Assembly (NCBI GenBank): GCA_031257655.1
Contig: JAIROF010000038.1
Location: forward strand, 1 to 12,572
Reading direction: 5' to 3'
Origin: Prevotellaceae bacterium
GTDB taxonomy: Bacteria; Bacteroidota; Bacteroidia; Bacteroidales; UBA932
Length of the DNA stretch: 12,572 bases
The position numbers were made by a program, and so were the translations under genes. Shown here piece by piece: positions 1 through 6,438 of this stretch. The stretch's first letter is position 1, and the number at the start of each line of letters is the position of its first letter. The notes below the pieces were generated by a model, which worked only from the letters and a program-made list of their open reading frames with translations, was not told where the DNA came from and did no database searches.

Positions 1-2
1 AA

Positions 3-83
3 GAATGCCGCACCTACAGCATTACACGCTGCGAAGACGGTCTGGAGCTGGCAAGAGCGAGAGTTTTAATGGTTAATGGTTAA
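3..83 (+). CDS. Possible 3' end of an unidentified gene, cut by the window edge
   Basis: Reading from base 3 gives 26 codons before TAA at 81-83. The first 22 codons (ECRTYSITRCEDGLELARAR, then VL) use the same GC-ending codons as the other genes here (TAC, AGC, CGC, GAC, CTG), and the last four codons and the stop come from the GGTTAAT heptamer array. The product is not recognised. The frame starting at base 1 is also open, to TAA at 67-69, so the frame choice is uncertain. If the base-3 frame is real, this is a third gene ending inside a heptamer array. Confidence 0.3.
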   Translation, partial: ECRTYSITRCEDGLELARARVLMVNG

Positions 84-155
84 TGGTTAACGGTTAATGG
101 TTAACGGTTAATGGTTAATGGTTAATGGTTAATGGTTAACGGTTAATGGTTAATG
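68..155 (+). repeat. Heptamer tandem array GGTTAAT/GGTTAAC
   Basis: About twelve 7-bp units alternate irregularly between GGTTAAT and GGTTAAC. The array starts with the junction TTTTAATGG, a form also seen at 5883-5891 and 6009-6017. GGTTAAT units carry a stop codon in all six reading frames within 21 nt. The array forms the left arm of a larger inverted structure whose right arm is the complementary ATTAACC array from 324. Confidence 0.9.
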
Positions 156-325
156 GCGCGATGCGTTGTAGAGACGCACGGCGTGCGTCTCACCGCGCAT
201 TGCGCATCAATGCCGCCATTTTCGTCGCCGAGACGCACGCCGTGCGTCTCTACAGCGCATTGCGCCCATTTCGTCGCGATTTCGTCGTTGGGCGACCGCA
301 AGGGTCGCCCCTACGCGCCTCGCGC
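156..325 (-). repeat. Composite palindromic repeat, copy A (inverted relative to copy B)
   Basis: This 170-bp unit matches 6053-6222 in reverse complement with about 7 mismatches. The part at 156-258 is identical to 6120-6222 over 103 bp. It contains two 21-nt hairpins, 171-191 and 230-250, each with a 9-bp stem, around a 38-nt linker, and a third hairpin at 290-310 (8-bp stem, GCAAG loop). The layout of two inverted hairpins around a linker resembles the BIME/REP elements of enterobacteria, which are moved by RAYT (REP-associated) transposases. No such transposase is in the window. Mobility is inferred; copy number and identity are read directly. Confidence 0.85.
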
Positions 326-436
326 CATTAACCGTTAACCATTAACCGTTAACCATTAACCGTTAACCATTAACCGTTAACCATTAAAAAGCGCCTCGCG
401 CCATTAACCGTTAACCATTAACCGTTAACCATTAAA
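324..436 (+). repeat. Heptamer array ATTAACC/GTTAACC with internal duplication
   Basis: This is the complement of the 68-155 family and runs 324-386, ending CCATTAAAAAG. A second shorter block follows at about 389-436 and begins with the same leader, GCGCCTCGCGCC, as 315-326. Leader, array and CCATTAAAAAG terminus are therefore duplicated in tandem. The remaining sequence to the promoter at 561 (437-560) shows no gene or repeat I can recognise. Confidence 0.85.
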
Positions 437-560
437 AAGTGAAACCTTTGTGTTCTTTGTTTCTTTTACCGGCAGGCAAAAACGTGACGAAAAACGAAAA
501 CCCAGCTCCTTTTTACATGTTTTCCGAAATATCCTACATTTTTTTGCGCTCAAGAGGCGC

Positions 561-568
561 TATCTTTG
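561..568 (+). promoter_or_regulatory. Candidate Bacteroidota -7 promoter element for the symporter gene
   Basis: TATCTTTG matches the Bacteroidota consensus TAnnTTTG exactly. The only upstream TTTG is at 543-546, leaving a 14-nt spacer, which is shorter than the usual 19-21, so the -33 half is weak. Transcription would begin near 574-576, about 20 nt before the ATG at 594. This supports 594 as the start rather than the in-frame ATG at 450. Confidence 0.4.
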
Positions 569-593
569 CTGCCGTAAATCACGCAAAAAAATC

Positions 594-1976
594 ATGCAAA
601 AAATGTATAGGCACAACAGCTACTACTTGCTGCTCATCACGGTTGTATCGGCCATGGGCGGCTTGCTCTTTGGGTACGACTGGGTGGTGATAGGGGGAGC
701 AAAAATCTTTTACGAGCCGTTCTTTGGGTTAGAAGGCTCGGCGGCCATGCGGGGCTGGGCTATGAGCAGCGCCCTCGTGGGATGTCTGGCCGGCGCCTTG
801 CTGTCCGGGCTTTGGAGCGACGCCTGGGGGCGCAAGAAAATGCTGATTGCCGCCTCGGCGCTGTTCTCCATATCGGCCTACGGCACCGGCGCGGTGGATA
901 GCTTTGCGCTGTTTGTCGTTTACCGCATCATTGGCGGGTTTGGCATTGGCATTGCCTCCAACGTGTCGCCGGTGTACATCGCAGAGGTTTCGCCCGCTTC
1001 GGTGCGGGGGCGCTTTGTTTCGCTCAACCAGCTGACCATTGTGCTGGGGATTCTGGCTGCCCAGCTGGTAAACCGGCAAATAGGGCGCTACTTTATGCCC
1101 GACGATGGCCTGCTCTCTGCCCAGAGCGTAGCGCTGGCGTGGCGCTGGATGTTTTGGGCGGAGCTAATCCCCGCCGCGCTGTTCTTTATCCTTTCTTTTG
1201 TCATCCCCGAAAGCCCCCGCTGGCTGGCCATCAACGGCAAAAGAGATGCGGCGCGTAGCGTTTTTGCGCGGGTTGGCGGCGCTGCGTTTGCCGACGCAGA
1301 AATGCGCGAAATGCAGGCCTTCTCCGCCGCGCGGGAAAAAAGCGACTGGAAAGCCCTCCTGAAGCCAAACGTGCGCAAGGTGCTGGCGATTGGCGTTGTG
1401 CTCGCCGTGTTCCAGCAGTGGTGCGGCATTAACGTTATCTTTAATTATGCGCACGAAATATTTTCTGCCGCCGGATACACCGTTTCGGACGTGCTGATGA
1501 ATATTGTGGTGACCGGCGTAACGAACGTCGTGTTCACCTTTGTGGCCATTTACGCTGTTGACCGGTGGGGGCGCCGGGCGCTGATGTTCGTCGGCTCAAT
1601 CGGCTTGGCGCTGATTTACGTGGCGATGGGCCTGGGCTACTTCTTTCACCTCACCGGCTTGCCGATGCTCCTGCTCGTGGTGCTTGCCATTGCCTGCTAT
1701 GCCATGTCGCTCGCCCCCGTTGTCTGGGTGGTGCTTGCCGAAATCTTTCCGGCGCGCATACGCGGCGCGGCTATGGCGGTTGCCACCTTTTTCCTCTGGG
1801 TCGCCTGCTTCCTGCTGACCTATACCTTCCCCATCCTGAACGAATACCTGAAAGCCGCCGGAACATTCTGGATATACGGCGGAATTTGTCTGGCAAGCTT
1901 CTTCTTTATACGCTCCCACCTGCCGGAAACAAAAGGAAAATCGCTGGAGGAAATAGAAAAAAACTTTTTTAATTAG
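594..1976 (+). CDS. MFS sugar:H+ symporter, XylE-like
   Basis: This 460-residue inner-membrane protein of the MFS sugar porter family probably imports a monosaccharide with a proton. Family motifs are in order: GGLLFGYD with D29 (matching the proton-coupling Asp of E. coli XylE), VYIAEVSPASVRGR with E131 and R138, PESPRWL, FQQWCGIN with Q274, Q275 and N280 (sugar-binding positions in XylE), VDRWGRR, and PETKG near the C terminus. About twelve hydrophobic segments are visible and the length is normal. The ATG at 594 is preferred: the in-frame extension to 450 encodes a basic, non-family leader and would span the -7 element. An ATG at 603 is also possible. The last codon and TAG stop lie in the first AATTAGG unit of a heptamer array. 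The family is firm; the substrate (xylose, arabinose, glucose or other) cannot be read from the sequence. Confidence 0.93.
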   Translation: MQKMYRHNSYYLLLITVVSAMGGLLFGYDWVVIGGAKIFYEPFFGLEGSAAMRGWAMSSALVGCLAGALLSGLWSDAWGRKKMLIAASALFSISAYGTGAVDSFALFVVYRIIGGFGIGIASNVSPVYIAEVSPASVRGRFVSLNQLTIVLGILAAQLVNRQIGRYFMPDDGLLSAQSVALAWRWMFWAELIPAALFFILSFVIPESPRWLAINGKRDAARSVFARVGGAAFADAEMREMQAFSAAREKSDWKALLKPNVRKVLAIGVVLAVFQQWCGINVIFNYAHEIFSAAGYTVSDVLMNIVVTGVTNVVFTFVAIYAVDRWGRRALMFVGSIGLALIYVAMGLGYFFHLTGLPMLLLVVLAIACYAMSLAPVVWVVLAEIFPARIRGAAMAVATFFLWVACFLLTYTFPILNEYLKAAGTFWIYGGICLASFFFIRSHLPETKGKSLEEIEKNFFN

Positions 1977-2025
1977 GAATTAGGAATTAGGAATTGAGAA
2001 TTGAGAATTGAGAATTGAGAATTAG
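1971..2025 (+). repeat. Heptamer array AATTAGG x3 then AATTGAG x4
   Basis: Three AATTAGG units are followed by four AATTGAG units and a partial AATTAG. The first unit supplies the last codon (AAT) and stop (TAG, 1974-1976) of the symporter gene. Shorter fragments of the same family recur at about 2092-2106 and 2138-2170. Confidence 0.9.
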
Positions 2026-2093
2026 ACCTCACCCCCAGCCCCTATCCAAAGGAGAGGGGAGCAGGGACTCGAATTTCGGCGCAAGCCGCTGAG
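2026..2093 (+). repeat. GACCTCACCCCCAGCC module with GC-rich hairpin
   Basis: A hairpin lies at 2039-2059 (CCCCTATCC, loop AAA, GGAGAGGGG; 8 of 9 pairs). It lies about 60 bp after the symporter stop and could act in termination or mRNA stability, but there is no T tract directly after it. The leading bases TTAGACCTC at 2022-2030 recur as the last nine bases of the window. The same kind of CCTCACCCCCAGCCCC segment is, to my knowledge, dispersed in many bacterial genomes. Confidence 0.65.
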
Positions 2094-2106
2094 AATTGAG
2101 AATTAG

Positions 2107-2383
2107 TGGCGCCCTGCCTGCAAGGCAGGACATTTCAATTGAGAATTAAGAATTAAGAATTGAGAATTAGTGCCGCCCTGCCTGAAAGACAGGACATCCA
2201 TAACCGCAGGTCTGCGACCTGCGGACAGGCAGCGACCACCGCGCCGCCCTGCCTGCAAGGCAGACATAACCTTCTCCCCCTCGTTTCCTAACGAGGGGAA
2301 GTCGTGGGGCACGCGCCATTCTGCATTCTGCATTCTGCATTCTACATTTTGCATTCCTGCAAGGGGCAGGACATCCATAACCA
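2107..2383 (+). repeat. Cluster of short palindromes between symporter and DUF5107-TPR genes
   Basis: Separate stem-loops lie at 2113-2129 (CCTGCCT/AGGCAGG, loop GCA, perfect), 2177-2193 (same family, one mismatch), 2204-2224 (CCGCAGGTC/GACCTGCGG, 9-bp stem), 2249-2263 (CCTGCCT family), 2277-2298 (CCCCTCGTT/AACGAGGGG, 9-bp stem) and 2356-2370 (degenerate). A 16-bp direct repeat, CAGGACATCCATAACC, occurs at 2190-2205 and 2367-2382. No coding gene is supported in 1977-2405. Confidence 0.8.
2317..2356 (+). repeat. Heptamer array CATTCTG
   Basis: Four clean GCATTCT-type units are followed by degenerate ones (ACATTTT, GCATTCC). Unlike the other two families, this heptamer has no stop codon on either strand. 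The degenerate part contains TACATTTTG (2343-2351), one base longer than a TAnnTTTG promoter element, so it could hold a weak promoter for the gene at 2406; no -33 partner is seen. Confidence 0.85.
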
Positions 2384-2405
2384 TCATTAACTCACAGTAA
2401 AAAAC

Positions 2406-5400
2406 ATGGAAAAAATTACCGAATATCTCATTCAGCCTACCGTTAGCGAGGCTGGTACCGTTAGGGCGTGGGAGGAGCGTATCCTGCTGCCCACGTACGA
2501 AATAGGGGAGGAGGAAAAGAATCCGATATTTCTTGAAAAGCGCGTCTACCAGGGCAGCTCCGGCGCGGTGTACCCCTATCCGGTGGTGGAAAAAATATCC
2601 GACCGCAAGGTCGATAAGCCCTACAGAGCCCTCTTTCTCGAAAACGAGTACCTGAAGATCATGATACTCCCCGAGCTGGGCGGGCGCGTGCAGATGGCCT
2701 ACGATAAGGTGAAAAAGCGGCATTTTGTTTACTACAATCAGGTTATCAAGCCCGCGCTGGTGGGGCTGACCGGCCCCTGGATTTCGGGCGGAATCGAGTT
2801 TAACTGGCCGCAGCACCACCGCCCAAGCACCTTCCTCCCCACCGACTGCGCGGTGGAGGAGCACGCGGACGGCAGCAAAACCGTTTGGTGCAGCGAGGTA
2901 GAGCGGATGTCCCGAACAAAGGGAATGCAGGGCTTTACCCTCTACCCGGGAAAGGCCTACCTCGAAGTAAAGGTGAAGATTTACAACCGAACGCCCTTTC
3001 CGCAAACCTTCCTCTGGTGGGCAAACCCTGCGGTGGTGGTGCACAGCGACTACCACTCCGTCTTTCCCCCCGACGTGTACGCCGTGTTCGACCACGGCAA
3101 GCGCGACGTCTCCAACTTCCCCATCGCCACGGGTACCTACTACAAGCAGGACTACTCGGCGGGGGTGGACATATCCCGCTACAAGAATATTCCGGTGCCA
3201 ACGTCCTACATGGCCATCAGCTCAAAGTTTGACTTCGTTGGCGGGTACGACGAAAGCGCAAGGGGAGGCCTGCTGCACGTTGCCGACCACCACGTATCGC
3301 CCGGCAAAAAGCAGTGGACGTGGGGCTGCGGCGACTTTGGACGGGCGTGGGACCGAAACCTTACCGACGAAGACGGCCCCTACGTTGAGCTGATGACCGG
3401 CGTTTACGCCGACAACCAGCCCGACTTCAGCTGGCTGCACCCCGGCGAGGAGAAGTCGTGGACGCAGTACTTTATGCCCTACGCCGAGGTGGGCTACGTG
3501 AAGAATGCGAGCAAGGACGCCATCGTCAACCTTGAGGTAAAGGATGCCGTTGCCGGCGTAATCCTTTACGTTACCGCCGTGCGGAACAACCTGCGCCTCC
3601 TCCTGAAAAGCGCCGACGGGCTCCCCCTGCTCGACGCTACCGTAAGCGCTTCGCCGGAAAAACCCTACAAAACCTCCCTGAAAACGGGCGACCTCCCTCC
3701 GGAGCGCTTGGTGCTGGAGCTCTACGCCGAAGACCGCGCGCTAATGCTCCGCTACCAGCCCGACCCGCCCGAGGTAAAGCCCGCCCCCAGCCCCGCGCGA
3801 GCCGCAAAAGACCCGAAAGACATCGCCTCCATCGAGCAGCTCTACCTCACAGGCCTGCACTTGGAGCAGTACCGCCACGCCACCTGCGCCCCGGAGGACT
3901 ACTACCTCGAGGCGCTACGGCGAGAGCCGGGCGACATTCGCTGCAACAACGCTATGGGCTTGCTGCTCATGCGCAGAGGGCAGCCGGCAAAGGCCGAGCG
4001 CTACTTTCTGCGCGCAACGGCAACGCAAACGGAGCGAAACCCCAACCCGTACGACGGCGAGCCTTACTACAACCTTGGCTGGTGCCTCAAGATGCAGGGG
4101 CGGCAGGACGAGGCCTACGCCGCGCTCTTTAAGGCGACGTGGAGCGCCGCCTGGCAGGACGCAGGATACTTTGCCCTGGCGCAGCTCGACGCCGCCGGCG
4201 GGCGCTGGGGCGAAGCGCTCGACAGGGTGGAGCGCGGGCTGATACGGAGCTGGCACAACCACAAAGCCCGGCACCTCAAAACGGCCATCCTCCGAAAGCT
4301 GGGGCGAACGGAGGAAGCCTTGCAGCTGGCAGCCTGCTCGCTCGAGCTCGACCGCTTCAACATGGGCTGCCTCTTTGAGCGCTACCTGCTCACGGACGAC
4401 GGCGCAGACCTCCGGCATTTTCTTTCGTCCATGCGCGGCGACGTGCACTCGTACATCGAGTACGCGCTGGACTACGCGGCGGCAGGCCTTTACGGGGAGG
4501 CGGCGCAGCTCCTGTCCTGCGCCGTTACCGACCCCAACAGCGTGTACCCCATGGTGTACTACGCGCTGGGCTACTTTGCCGCGCGCTGCGGCGACGAGGC
4601 AAAGGCGGACGGCTACTACCGCAAAGCCGCAGCCATGTCCCCCGACCGGTGCTTCCCCAGCCGCACAGAGGAGGTGAGCATCCTTCGGGATGCGCTCCGC
4701 GTTCACCCCTCAGACGCCCACGCCAGCTACTACTTGGGCAACTTTTGGTACGCCGCCCGGCAGTACGACGACGCCGTCTGCTGCTGGGAGGCCGCGCTCC
4801 GGCACAACGGGCAGCTGCCGGCGGCGCTCCGCAACCTGTCGCTGGCCTACTACAACAAGTACGGCAAAAAAGACGAGGCGCGCCGGCTGCTGGAGGCCGC
4901 CTTTGAGCTGGACAGCGCCAACGCCCGCCTGCTCATGGAGCTCGACCAGCTCTACCGGAAGATGGGAACGCCCCCTCACGCGCGCCTTGCCCTGCTGGAG
5001 AAGCACATCAGCCTCGTGGAGCAGCGCGACGACCTCCGCATTGAGCGGATCACCCTCTACAACCGGCTCGGAAAGCATCAGGAGGCCATGCAGCTGATTG
5101 ATGCAGGGCGCTTTCACCCCTGGGAGGGCGGCGAAGGCAAGATAACGCGGCAGTACGTGCTGTGCCGCGTGCAGCTCGCCAGGCAGGCCATCAAAGCCGG
5201 AGACTACCGGCGCGCGCTGGCCCTGCTGCACGAAACGGACGCTTACCCCCACCACCTGGGGGAGGGAAAGCTGGCAAACGCCGAGGAAAACGATATCAGC
5301 TACTTCAAAGGCGTAGCCTGCCGCAAGCTGGGAAAAGAGGAGGAGGCGGTTTACCATTTTCGGAAGGCAACCGTAGGCTCGTCGGAGCCTCATCAGGCCT

Positions 5401-5765
5401 TCTTCTACAACGACCCGCAGCCGGACAAGCTCTTCTACCAGGGCTTGGCGTTTGCCGCTCTGGGGGAAGCGGACAAGGCAAGCGGGCGCTACAACAAGCT
5501 CATCGACCACGGAAAAAAGCACCTCTTTGACGACTGCCGAATCGACTACTTCGCCGTTTCGCTGCCCGACATGGCCATCTGGGAAGACGATTTGAACGTG
5601 CGCAACCGCATCCACTGCTACCACGTGATAGGCTTAGGCGAGCTGGGGCGCGGAAACATCCCCGAAGCCAAAGCTTACCTGCAAAAGGCGCTGGCGCTCG
5701 ATGTGAATGATGTTAGCATCGCGCTGGCCCTGCAAGATGCTTTACAATTGAGAATTGAGAATTGA
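2406..5765 (+). CDS. DUF5107 (mutarotase-like) domain protein with C-terminal TPR array
   Basis: This is a 1119-residue protein with no signal peptide or membrane segment, so it is probably cytoplasmic. Residues about 30-375 look like DUF5107, with a galactose-mutarotase-like beta-sandwich signature: LPELGGR at 88-94, GGIEFNWPQHH at 128-138, and the aromatic NRTPFPQTFLWWANP segment. Residues about 473-1115 hold some twelve TPR units, for example NNAMGLLLMRRGQPAKAERY and ASYYLGNFWYAARQYDDAV. The function of this architecture is not established to my knowledge. A role in binding or converting sugars, with TPRs mediating protein contacts, is inference. It follows the symporter in the same direction after 429 bp of repeats, so co-transcription is uncertain. 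The C terminus (LRIEN, stop TGA 5763-5765) is encoded by an AATTGAG heptamer array. The ATG at 2406 is preceded by an A-rich stretch, as is usual in Bacteroidota. Confidence 0.92.
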   Translation: MEKITEYLIQPTVSEAGTVRAWEERILLPTYEIGEEEKNPIFLEKRVYQGSSGAVYPYPVVEKISDRKVDKPYRALFLENEYLKIMILPELGGRVQMAYDKVKKRHFVYYNQVIKPALVGLTGPWISGGIEFNWPQHHRPSTFLPTDCAVEEHADGSKTVWCSEVERMSRTKGMQGFTLYPGKAYLEVKVKIYNRTPFPQTFLWWANPAVVVHSDYHSVFPPDVYAVFDHGKRDVSNFPIATGTYYKQDYSAGVDISRYKNIPVPTSYMAISSKFDFVGGYDESARGGLLHVADHHVSPGKKQWTWGCGDFGRAWDRNLTDEDGPYVELMTGVYADNQPDFSWLHPGEEKSWTQYFMPYAEVGYVKNASKDAIVNLEVKDAVAGVILYVTAVRNNLRLLLKSADGLPLLDATVSASPEKPYKTSLKTGDLPPERLVLELYAEDRALMLRYQPDPPEVKPAPSPARAAKDPKDIASIEQLYLTGLHLEQYRHATCAPEDYYLEALRREPGDIRCNNAMGLLLMRRGQPAKAERYFLRATATQTERNPNPYDGEPYYNLGWCLKMQGRQDEAYAALFKATWSAAWQDAGYFALAQLDAAGGRWGEALDRVERGLIRSWHNHKARHLKTAILRKLGRTEEALQLAACSLELDRFNMGCLFERYLLTDDGADLRHFLSSMRGDVHSYIEYALDYAAAGLYGEAAQLLSCAVTDPNSVYPMVYYALGYFAARCGDEAKADGYYRKAAAMSPDRCFPSRTEEVSILRDALRVHPSDAHASYYLGNFWYAARQYDDAVCCWEAALRHNGQLPAALRNLSLAYYNKYGKKDEARRLLEAAFELDSANARLLMELDQLYRKMGTPPHARLALLEKHISLVEQRDDLRIERITLYNRLGKHQEAMQLIDAGRFHPWEGGEGKITRQYVLCRVQLARQAIKAGDYRRALALLHETDAYPHHLGEGKLANAEENDISYFKGVACRKLGKEEEAVYHFRKATVGSSEPHQAFFYNDPQPDKLFYQGLAFAALGEADKASGRYNKLIDHGKKHLFDDCRIDYFAVSLPDMAIWEDDLNVRNRIHCYHVIGLGELGRGNIPEAKAYLQKALALDVNDVSIALALQDALQLRIEN

Positions 5766-5834
5766 GAATTGAGAATTGAAAATTGAGAATTGAGAATTGA
5801 GAATTGAGAATTGAGAATTGAGAATTGAGAATTT
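5746..5834 (+). repeat. Heptamer array AATTGAG, about 12 units
   Basis: The array overlaps the last codons and stop of the DUF5107-TPR gene. One unit is AATTGAA; the rest are AATTGAG. On this strand the repeat contains TGA, so any frame stops within 21 nt. On the other strand it is open (LNSQFSI repeated), which explains the false antisense ORF there. Confidence 0.92.
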
Positions 5835-5882
5835 GAACGCTGCGTACCATTCGGCGCTTCGCGCAAAGCACTGAAGGGGCGT

Positions 5883-6052
5883 TTTTAATGGTTAACAGTT
5901 AATGGTTAACGGTTAATGGTTAACGGTTAATGGCGCGATGCGCGTAGAGGCGCCGCCCCTTGCGGCCGCCCAACTACGAAACCGCGACGAAACCGCGACG
6001 AAATGGGCTTTTTAATGGTTAATGGTTAATGGTTAACGGTTAATGGTTAATG
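5883..6052 (+). repeat. GGTTAAT/GGTTAAC arrays around a partial copy of the composite repeat
   Basis: An array at 5883-5932 begins TTTTTAATGG. A 77-bp segment (5933-6009) then resembles the outer part of copy B (6053-6113), including the GACGAAACCGCGACGAAATG tract, and a second array follows at 6009-6052, again starting TTTTTAATGG. Array plus half-element is thus repeated in tandem ahead of copy B. A small GCGC-TTC-GCGC hairpin lies at 5855-5865, downstream of the DUF5107-TPR stop. Confidence 0.8.
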
Positions 6053-6222
6053 GCGCGATGCGCGTAGGGGTGCCCCTTGCGGTCGCCCCGCGACGAAACC
6101 GCGACGAAATGGGCGCGATGCGCTGTAGAGACGCACGGCGTGCGTCTCGGCGACGAAAATGGCGGCATTGATGCGCAATGCGCGGTGAGACGCACGCCGT
6201 GCGTCTCTACAACGCATCGCGC
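6053..6222 (+). repeat. Composite palindromic repeat, copy B
   Basis: This 170-bp partner of copy A is in the opposite orientation. Hairpins lie at 6128-6148 and 6187-6207 (21 nt each, 9-bp stems), around a linker containing TGATGCGCAATGCGC (6169-6183), which is also exact in copy C. The outer hairpin at 6067-6089 is weaker than its copy A counterpart, with one wobble and one mismatch. Most differences from copy A lie in this outer part, while the hairpin pair is unchanged over 103 bp. Confidence 0.85.
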
Positions 6223-6243
6223 TGATCCCTGAAGGGGCGACTG

Positions 6244-6367
6244 CGAATTGAAAATTGAAAATTGAGAACTATACAACCGGGAGGCCTTTGTAGAGACGTG
6301 GCAGGCCACGTCTCTACAGCGCTTCGCGCCATTAACCATTAACCATTAACCATTAACCATTAACCGT
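6244..6367 (+). repeat. Heptamer remnants, 14-bp-arm palindrome and terminal ATTAACC array
   Basis: AATTGAA/AATTGAG units lie at 6245-6267. A near-perfect palindrome at 6289-6318 has 14-bp arms (TGTAGAGACGTGGC) and a 2-nt loop. GCGCTTCGCGCC follows, then an ATTAACC array at about 6330-6367 that closes the repeat block. The array ends about 20 bp before the branching-enzyme promoter candidate. The whole stretch from 5766 to 6384 is noncoding repeat material. Confidence 0.85.
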
Positions 6368-6384
6368 TGATTTTTGTGGGCGGG

Positions 6385-6416
6385 CTTGGAAAGTTGCCGC
6401 ATTTCATGTATTTTTG
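6385..6416 (+). promoter_or_regulatory. glgB: Candidate Bacteroidota promoter of the branching-enzyme gene
   Basis: CTTG (6385-6388, three of four matches to TTTG), a 20-nt spacer and TATTTTTG (6409-6416, exact TAnnTTTG) precede the ATG at 6439. The 5' leader would be about 15-17 nt, with AGG just before the ATG. The upstream in-frame ATG at 6367 lies before this promoter and is therefore an unlikely start. Confidence 0.5.
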
Positions 6417-6438
6417 GGCAATATATTTTTATTTAGGT

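Noticed and set aside
68..155. Telomere-like or replication-origin repeats
   Set aside because: The TTAA-containing heptamers superficially recall telomere repeats, but they are internal and occur in both orientations. No DnaA-box cluster or replication gene is nearby.
146..338. Short open frames (about 61 codons, two frames) over copy A
   Set aside because: They are translations of palindromic repeat DNA, begin in heptamer units and have no family resemblance.
64..440. CRISPR array
   Set aside because: The units are contiguous 7-mers with no spacers of constant length, and no cas genes are present.
450..593. N-terminal extension of the symporter from an upstream ATG
   Set aside because: The 48 extra residues are basic and not family-like, and a TAnnTTTG promoter element lies inside at 561-568. 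The family N terminus fits the ATG at 594.
2103..3095. 330-codon minus-strand open frame
   Set aside because: It is antisense to the DUF5107 gene and runs into palindromes and CATTCTG repeats. Its length is explained by GC-rich codon usage on the other strand.
5675..5866. Minus-strand frame with repeated NSQFSIL
   Set aside because: It is the open strand of the AATTGAG heptamer array, a known type of false prediction.
6367..6438. N-terminal extension of the branching enzyme
   Set aside because: It starts inside the last heptamer unit and overlaps the promoter candidate. The encoded residues are hydrophobic and not part of the GH13_8 N terminus.
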